Assembly (NCBI GenBank): GCA_002408385.1
Contig: DHSB01000024.1
Span: 118,150-142,009, forward strand
Direction: 5' to 3'
Source of the DNA: Myxococcales bacterium UBA5297
Lineage (GTDB): Bacteria; Myxococcota; Myxococcia; Myxococcales; UBA5297
Length of the DNA stretch: 23,860 bases
Shown here: positions 19,266 through 23,860 of the stretch, one piece after another
Numbering within the stretch: the first letter of the stretch is position 1
Layout of the letters: each line of letters starts with the position of its first letter
The notes under the pieces: model-generated
The model's database searches: none
The model's input: only the letters and a program-made list of their open reading frames with translations
Told to the model about the DNA's origin: nothing
Position numbers and translations under genes: made by a program

Positions 19266-20369
19266 GGAAGCCTTGTCTCGTCTCCAAGCCCCTGGTCGAT
19301 TCGCCAGGGCCAGTGGCCTCGGATCCTTTGAGCGCCTTGCCGTCTTGGAGGGGTATCAACAGGCCGTTCGAGGGCTGGCCGCTGACCTCGGTGGGCCGGC
19401 ATGCTACAGCCCGCTACAGTGCTCGGCAGTCTACCCCCCGAGCGGGGAAAGGCAAAAATCTCGCGTCGTTTCCCCAGGCTAACAACTGGAAATCCGGCAA
19501 CTTCGCCCGCGTCGCCCCGGGATGGAGGCAGGCCTTCGGCCTGACCGTCGCGCCGCCGGAGGGCGCAGCGCAGGCCCGTGCCGCGCGGGAAGCCGCGACC
19601 GAGGCGCACCTTGGGCTCCTTGCAAGGATGGCGAGGATGGCGGCGAGCGTCTCGGGGCCCTCCGGAACCTGCCACCGCGGCCCGTCGCCGCCCTCGGTCC
19701 AGGGCCGGCCGAGAAGGCCCGGAGCCACGGCAAAAACTTCCGCAATACCGCTCGGTTGCAGCCTCGCAGAAATGACTCGGGAAGGCCTCTGTGGGCCCGT
19801 AGGATGGCCTGCAGGCAGAGGAGCGGGCTTCGGCCCTATTGAAGGGAGCCTGACGGGTAAAAATCGCTCTACGGGCGGGCCAGGGGCCTTCCCGGGCCGA
19901 TCGGCCCTCCTCAAAGCCCCGGATCCGGCCTCGGAGGCGCGCGCCGGCAGGAGCGGGGCGCGCAGGACGAGCTGACCGGACACGAACACGACGGCGGTGG
20001 TCGTCCTCGCCGGCCCGACCTGCCTGTAGTCGCCAATGCGACTGGCTGGAGGGCGAGACCGGTCCCTGCGTCTCGCTGCTGGTACCGAGCACTCTTACGG
20101 GTTCGCCGGCGACCTGCTGCGCGAGGTGGTGACGCAAGCCCCGCGCGCCGACGCCCGGGCGGCCTGCGACCGCCTCGAGGAGATCCTCGCCCAGCGCCTT
20201 GGCCCGCGTTCGCCGGATCATGGGGAATCCTTGCATCCGCCAGTGGTTCAAACGGACGGACGAGCCCGCGATCGCCCGCGGTTTGACCGAGGATTTCCGG
20301 TGGCTACCTTGGCCTTCGCGGCAAGGAATCGAGCCGCCTGGCTGTTGGAGGGAGCAAGAGGGTCTCACC
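19266..20369. other. 1.1-kb intergenic region between divergent parC and htpX, with palindromes
   Basis: No intact gene is supported. Chance-like frames on both strands are Arg/Pro/Gly-rich. Visible structures are a hairpin CAGGCC-TTC-GGCCTG (19529-19543), a perfect 14-bp palindrome GGGCCGATCGGCCC (19894-19907) and an 8-bp inverted repeat GCCCGTAG/CTACGGGC (19795-19802 and 19869-19876). The parC and htpX promoters must lie here. A possible coding remnant at 20040-20165 is listed separately. Confidence 0.45.
20040..20165 (+). pseudogene. Possible remnant of a baeRF (release-factor-like) gene
   Basis: One plus frame reads DWLEGETGPCVSLLVPS, reminiscent of the N-terminal GPCVSLYLPT block of bacterial archaeo-eukaryotic release-factor-like (baeRF) proteins. 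One base out of phase, the next segment reads [19 protein letters not shown] followed by a helical stretch ending LEEILAQRL, which could be its continuation. There is no start codon in frame, no ribosome site and no further similarity. The match is short and from memory, so this may be chance. Confidence 0.22.
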
Positions 20370-21281
20370 ATGAAGAGCGCATCGATGACCATGCCCGACG
20401 CCCCTCGAGTTCGCCGCAGTGGCCGGTTGGGCAACTACCTGAAGACCACCGTGCTGCTCGCGGGCCTGACCGCGCTGTTCCTCGCGGTCGGCCAGCGGCT
20501 CGGGGGCACGCAAGGCATGCTCTTCGCCGGCTTCTTCGTCGTGCTGATGAACGGGGTCTCGTTCTGGTTCAGCGACCGCATCGCGCTCGCCATGCACCGG
20601 GCCCAGCCCATCGGCCTCGAGACGCTGCCCTGGCTGCACGAGCTGGTCGGGCGGCTTGCCCGCCGCGCAGGCTTGCCGACGCCGCGGCTCTACGTCGTCC
20701 CGACCGCGACCCCGAACGCCTTCGCCACCGGGCGCGACCCGAGCCACGCCGCGGTGGCGGTGACCGAGGGCATCCTGCGGGTGCTCGACGAGCGGGAGCT
20801 CGAGGGGGTCATCGCCCACGAGCTGGCTCACATCAAGAACCGCGACACGCTCATCAGCACCATCGCCGCGACCCTCGCCGGCATCATCACCCAGGTCGCC
20901 CGGATGGTCTTCTGGTTCGGCGGCCTGTTCCTCGGCCGCGACCGGGACGAGGGCGGCGGAGGCGCGCTGGCCAGCCTGGGCATGCTCATCGTCGCCCCCA
21001 TCGCCGCGATGCTCCTGCAGCTCGCCATCAGCCGTTCGCGCGAGTACGGCGCCGACGCGAGCGGGGCGGCCATCGCGGGCGACCCGCACGCGCTCGCCGA
21101 CGCGCTGCAGAAGCTCGAGAGGGGCGCGCAGGCCCTGCCGTACGACGAGGCGCCGGCGACCGCCTCGCTCTTCATCGTCAACCCGCTCTCCGGCGGCAGC
21201 CTGATGGGCCTCTTCTCGACCCACCCGCCGATGCGCGAGCGCGTGCGCAGGCTGCGGCAGATGGCCCCACGCACGTTCTAG
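20370..21281 (+). CDS. htpX: HtpX-like membrane zinc metalloprotease (M48B)
   Basis: A 303-residue inner-membrane protease that degrades damaged membrane proteins as part of envelope quality control. Two N-terminal membrane helices (about 24-40 and 50-66) precede the catalytic domain. The zinc site is HELAH at 150-154 with the third ligand Glu225 in SREYGAD. Two more hydrophobic helices lie at about 162-185 and 200-220 between them. NAFATG (117-121) and the C-terminal [13 protein letters not shown] are family hallmarks. The ATG at 20370 follows an AGAGGG site; an ATG at 20385 is possible. The first 15 residues are slightly longer than typical HtpX. It is a single-gene transcript ended by a strong terminator 28 nt downstream. 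No regulator (CpxR or heat-shock) site is visible. Confidence 0.93.
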   Translation: MKSASMTMPDAPRVRRSGRLGNYLKTTVLLAGLTALFLAVGQRLGGTQGMLFAGFFVVLMNGVSFWFSDRIALAMHRAQPIGLETLPWLHELVGRLARRAGLPTPRLYVVPTATPNAFATGRDPSHAAVAVTEGILRVLDERELEGVIAHELAHIKNRDTLISTIAATLAGIITQVARMVFWFGGLFLGRDRDEGGGGALASLGMLIVAPIAAMLLQLAISRSREYGADASGAAIAGDPHALADALQKLERGAQALPYDEAPATASLFIVNPLSGGSLMGLFSTHPPMRERVRRLRQMAPRTF

Positions 21282-21308
21282 CTTTCGACGAGGGCTCGAC
21301 AGCTCGAG

Positions 21309-21342
21309 GCCGGTCGGATTCGTCCGACCGGCTTTTCGTCTT
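21309..21342 (+). terminator. Rho-independent terminator of htpX
   Basis: GCCGGTCGGA (21309-21318) and TCCGACCGGC (21323-21332) form a perfect 10-bp stem around a TTCG tetraloop, followed by TTTTCGTCTT. This is a canonical intrinsic terminator 28 nt after the htpX stop. Confidence 0.95.
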
Positions 21343-21356
21343 GCGGGAGGGCGCGC

Positions 21357-21720
21357 GGGCTCTGGCTCGACTTCGATCGGCGGTCTGGCTCTACGATTGC
21401 TGGGCAGGACAGCTCGCCAGGCGCGCTTTCGCCGACCTTCCGGCCGACGAGCCCTCGCTCGTAGACGAGCTGCGCGCCCTCCAGGAGGACGGCTCGGCGA
21501 TCGCGATGGCGCTCATCGTCCGCACCCCCGAGGCCTCGCGCCGGCGCGGCGGGCGCGCTACCTTGCGCTCACCCCCGCCACGTGTAGTGAGCCATCCGTC
21601 CGGCAAGGTCTGCGCGCGCCCATCTCGAGCTCGTCGCGAGCTTGTGCGAGCGCCACGGCGCGCTCGAGCTCGCCGAGGAGGTCTACGAGCAGACCGTCTG
21701 CGAGCCCGCGCCACGCAACA
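21357..21720 (+). pseudogene. Frame-broken coding remnant, family not recognised
   Basis: Three plus frames in succession carry protein-like sequence. The first reads VWLYDCWAGQLARRAFADL and continues to ELRALQEDGSAIAMALIV. The second reads ARYLALTPATC. The third reads AHLELVASLCERHGALELAE followed by EVYEQTVCEP. Amphipathic helices rich in Ala, Leu and Glu differ from the Arg/Pro-rich noise of chance frames, so a decayed helical protein is plausible. No start codon or ribosome site is found. I cannot name the family, and the join of the three pieces is inference. Confidence 0.33.
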
Positions 21721-21734
21721 CGTGTCGGATGCCG

Positions 21735-22683
21735 AAGGGCAGGACAGAGGAACAGGTACGCGACCTGTACCGTGTGGTACCTCAGGAAGAGGTCGTCCGA
21801 ATGCACCGGGTCCGGACTGGCGACGATCGGCAAGAGCATGCCGCCCACCGGGCCCAATTCAGCCTGGCGCCGGCTGCCGAACCGGACCGTGGCAATCGAG
21901 GCGCGCGGGCCCGCGACGAAGGCGGACACGTCATCGAACTGGTCCCAGCTCAAGTCCTCGTCAGACCTCCACCTGACTGGCCCAGAGGTACCCGGTCTCG
22001 ATGCCGAGCGAGAGGGTCGAGCCGAGGTTGCACTGGAGTCCGACCGAAACGGTCGCCAGCACCATCGCGCCGTCATCCGGTAGGCCGGCGGCGCGAAGAT
22101 GGAGCCCGGTTCGCAGGTCGGCGTACGCGCCCAGGCCGATGTTGACCGCCATGCCAATTCGCGCGCGGATAGACAACGTCTCAATCGGCGATCAGCGACT
22201 CCGAGGCTGCCTCGATCTCCGCCGGTGGACGGCGACCCGCCTCGCGGGCGAGGGCTCCACCTCGACGTACGCCGTCTCCCCTGGCCTCACTTTGACCCGC
22301 CTGCGGGCCAAGCCCCTTATCTCGAAGAGGTAGCGGACCCGGCAGGTGCGCGGCGCGAGGTCGTGGAGTTCGAGGGGGGCGACGCCGCGCTCCTGGTCAT
22401 CCACTTAGACCTTGGCGGGAAAGGTGGAATGGATCCGCAGCCCACCCGTGGCCGGCGCGGCCGGCGCGCACTGGCAGGGCCCGAACTTCTGGCCGGAGGC
22501 CTCGTAGACCTGGACCCGCGAGCCTCCCGCTGCACAGGCGCAGGCGACCTGCAACCCGGGCACGCAGCCGGAAACCGGAGCGGCGACCGGCGGAGGTGGC
22601 GGGGAGTTCGGCTCGGGCTGGGCCCCGACGGCCGTTGGCAGGGCGGTCAGCGCGATGACGAGGAGGACGGAAAGAACGCGCAC
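21735..22683 (-). pseudogene. Broken secreted protein: signal peptide, Cys module, PEGA domain, barrel-like C-terminus
   Basis: A GTG at 22683, with GAGGAG 5 nt upstream, starts a clear signal peptide (MRVLSVLLVIALTALPTAVG, cleavage before Gln). A Pro linker and the Cys module CVPGLQVACACAAGG ending FGPCQC follow; such modules are common in myxobacterial surface proteins. A PEGA domain then begins ...PAKV, but TAA (22405-22407) replaces the next codon, where Tyr (TAC) is expected. The frame resumes VDDQERGVAPLELHDL and runs to VKVRPGETAYVEVEPS. A TGA at 22192-22194 breaks it again; the alternative reading ALAREAGRRPPAEIEAA suggests compensating frameshifts. Beyond it, SIRARIGMAVNIGLGAYADL and LSLGIETGYLWASQVEV look like outer-membrane beta-strands. 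After a further +1 shift (about 21963), DLSWDQFDDVSAFVAGPRAS continues to a strand-like end YHTVQVAYLFL. The first 92 residues could still be made and secreted. Confidence 0.68.
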
Positions 22684-22879
22684 GGTGGCTCCTCGTTCGC
22701 CGACAGGGGCAGGTAGCTTGAATGACTGTCCCCTGGGAGTGCGTTGACCCATAGGACTGTCAGCGGAGGCGAGGCAAGTCCGGCATTGATTGCGCCGGCG
22801 GCATTCTCTGCGCGGTCGAATTCAGCATGACGGCCGCTTCTGCAAAGGCCTAAGGGGCACTGGGTCCGGGCGATTGTTC

Positions 22880-23240
22880 TTCCTTGGCGCTGCTGCCGCA
22901 GTAGCCCCCCGCCCAGAAGTGAGACCCCGCGAGGTTCCGCTGCTTCCCGAGATACTCCCGGTGAAATCCTTATCGCCGACTCTCCCTTCAATCAGAAACC
23001 CGCTGGTGTTTTCCACGTCTGTGCTTGGGGGAATGCTCAGGCAAAGGTGCACGTGGTCGCCTATCGCGTGACCCTCCACCAGCTCGACATCCTCCTGCGC
23101 GCACAACTGCCGCAGGCTGCGCCCAATGCCCTTTCGCAGCTGCCCGAAGAGTTGCCCTCCTCCTGTACTTCGGCGCGAATACGACGCGATACCTGCAGTA
23201 CCGTCTTGCGCGGAAGAGGCTCTGCCACTCTCTCCGAACG
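22880..23240 (-). mobile_element. Remnant of an IS200-type (Y1/HUH) transposase gene
   Basis: Successive minus-strand frames give EWQSLFRARRYCRYRVVFAP then KYRRR, which is the N-terminus of IS200/IS605 TnpA. They continue QLFGQLRKGIGRSLRQLCAQ and EGHAIGDHVHLCLSIPP, with the HUH pair in DHVHL. Later KGESAIRIS and LGKQRNLAGSHFWAGGYC match the last core block. Three single-base insertions (after the RRR codons near 23155, near 22973 and near 22955) separate the frames. The C-terminal helix that should carry the nucleophilic Tyr is not recognisable. I could not identify the subterminal hairpins of an IS200 element, so the element ends are unknown. It is dead. A full TnpA is about 140-150 residues; about 120 codons are traceable. 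Confidence 0.75.
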
Positions 23241-23670
23241 GTCTCCTTTCACCCGGAGGTGCAGGTCCAGGTGCGGGAGACCGTTGCTCATTCCCCCCGA
23301 GGGCGTGCCGGGGCGGAGGAGCCCCTTCGAGTCTCGCCGCTATCGGCGGCGGCTTACCGTTCGAGTCCATTCCCACGGTCGCTGTCATGTCAAACTCGTT
23401 GACACTCACCGCTCGGCTAAGGTCTTGTGCCGGCTTGACGCGATCGGTGTTCTCGGCCGGCCCTCCACCGATGGAGCGAGCGCAGGATCCCAGTCGCCAC
23501 CGCCGGCCAAACCGATCTGGCGGTCGACTTGTCTATTTGATGTTCGGGAGAGAGCGAATTGTCGATTCTTTTTTGACCTGGCAGCCGACCGAGCGTGTAT
23601 CACGGTCCGGTCCAAGTGTTCCGGCCCTTGGTCTCCCAAATCCCTAGCCGGACGCGAGAGGGGAAACTCC
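23241..23670. other. Intergenic stretch upstream of the lipoprotein gene
   Basis: About 430 nt with no protein-like frame. The second half (23520-23600) is visibly more AT-rich, with a T6 run, than most of the window, as expected for a promoter region of the plus-strand lipoprotein gene. No tRNA or repeat was seen. Confidence 0.4.
23573..23603 (+). promoter_or_regulatory. Candidate sigma-70-type promoter for the lipoprotein gene
   Basis: TTGACC (23573-23578) resembles a -35 box, and TATCAC (23598-23603) resembles a -10 with TG just before it. The spacing is 19 nt, longer than ideal. The site lies 68 nt before the ATG at 23671. Weak, by-eye call. Confidence 0.25.
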
Positions 23671-23860
23671 ATGAAGCTTAGTAGGGTTATGCTGGCCTCG
23701 GTCTTCGTCCTGTCGGCATTTCTTTCTTCCTGCAGCGAGCCGTCGGACTGCATCGAGGGCGAGCAGAACTGCAGCTGCCGGGCGACGGACAACCCCTTCG
23801 AGAAGTGTGAGCCGGGTACGACCTGCACGCTTGGCAAGCGGGACGTGTCAACGACTTTGA
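23671..23860 (+). CDS. Cys-rich lipoprotein, 3'-truncated by window
   Basis: The ATG at 23671 is preceded by AGAGGGGAAA about 8 nt upstream, a good ribosome site. The visible 63 residues begin with a lipoprotein signal peptide: MKLSRVMLASVFVLSAFLSS followed by Cys21, lipobox L-S-S-C. The mature part is Cys-rich (Cys 21, 27, 34, 36, 46 and 52) with the pattern CIEGEQNCSC and CEPGTTC, like the small disulfide modules of myxobacterial surface lipoproteins. The frame is open at the window end, so length and downstream domains are unknown. After cleavage, Cys21 would be acylated, anchoring the protein in the cell envelope. No function is assignable. The neighbouring broken PEGA gene is also a secreted Cys-module protein, but on the opposite strand. 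Confidence 0.78.
   Translation, partial: MKLSRVMLASVFVLSAFLSSCSEPSDCIEGEQNCSCRATDNPFEKCEPGTTCTLGKRDVSTTL

Noticed and set aside
19313..19989. Open frames on both strands upstream of parC
   Set aside because: No recognisable motif, Arg/Pro/Gly-rich composition, no ribosome site; they read as intergenic sequence with palindromes.
20036..21976. A 646-codon plus-strand frame spanning htpX
   Set aside because: Its middle is an out-of-phase shadow of htpX rich in Arg and Pro; only short pieces at its two ends look protein-like, and these are reported as possible remnants.

Overview
This is a GC-rich chromosomal window that looks like a Myxococcota (deltaproteobacterial) genome. The signs are a PUFA-type polyketide synthase next to a phosphopantetheinyl transferase, an MJ0042-type zinc-ribbon protein with a huge low-complexity linker, secreted proteins with Cys-rich 'CxPGxQxxCAC' and PEGA modules, and strong C/G bias at third codon positions. 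No rRNA, tRNA or CRISPR array was seen. The taxonomic guess is inference from gene content only.

Layout. (a) 1-4017, plus strand: the C-terminal part of a large polyketide/PUFA-like synthase (ketoreductase plus double-hotdog dehydratase) overlaps by 4 nt a 4'-phosphopantetheinyl transferase that would arm its carrier domains. Behind them lies the decayed tail of a biotin-dependent acyl-CoA carboxylase (carboxyltransferase domain), the type of enzyme that would make the extender unit. (b) 4104-5363, minus strand: two genes of unknown function, a 61-residue Gly/Lys-rich protein and a 263-residue protein, separated by a long hairpin. (c) 5364-6380: about 1 kb without a recognisable gene. (d) 6381-8936, plus: a class II (UvrB-independent type) UvrA. 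(e) 9189-11230: a GlsB/YeaQ-type membrane protein, a broken membrane-anchored TlpA/thioredoxin-like gene, a glycerophosphodiester phosphodiesterase, and a divergent tiny TatA-like gene. (f) 11308-14362, minus: a two-gene operon, a zinc-ribbon/DPF-repeat/transmembrane/DUF3426-like protein followed by a helical protein of unknown function. (g) 14796-19265, minus: parC followed by parE, the type IIA topoisomerase IV pair. (h) 19266-20369: intergenic, with palindromes and perhaps a coding remnant. (i) 20370-21281, plus: an HtpX membrane protease with a textbook terminator. (j) 21350-23240: a gene graveyard with an unidentified plus-strand remnant, a broken signal peptide/Cys-module/PEGA/barrel-like gene and an IS200-type transposase remnant. 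(k) 23671-end, plus: the start of a Cys-rich lipoprotein, cut by the window edge.

Housekeeping genes (topoisomerase, UvrA, HtpX) are intact, while several accessory genes are broken. In the two cases where I could rebuild the frame fully by eye (the TlpA-like gene and the transposase core), all seven frameshifts are single-base insertions, mostly a G in a G-run. This is either an unusual decay pattern or a sequence-quality signal and is the most testable anomaly here. The other notable items are the 15-fold DPF motif array of the zinc-ribbon protein, the carboxylase relic behind the synthase, and heptad-spaced short repeats at gene 3' ends. I did not find a clearly new multi-gene system.
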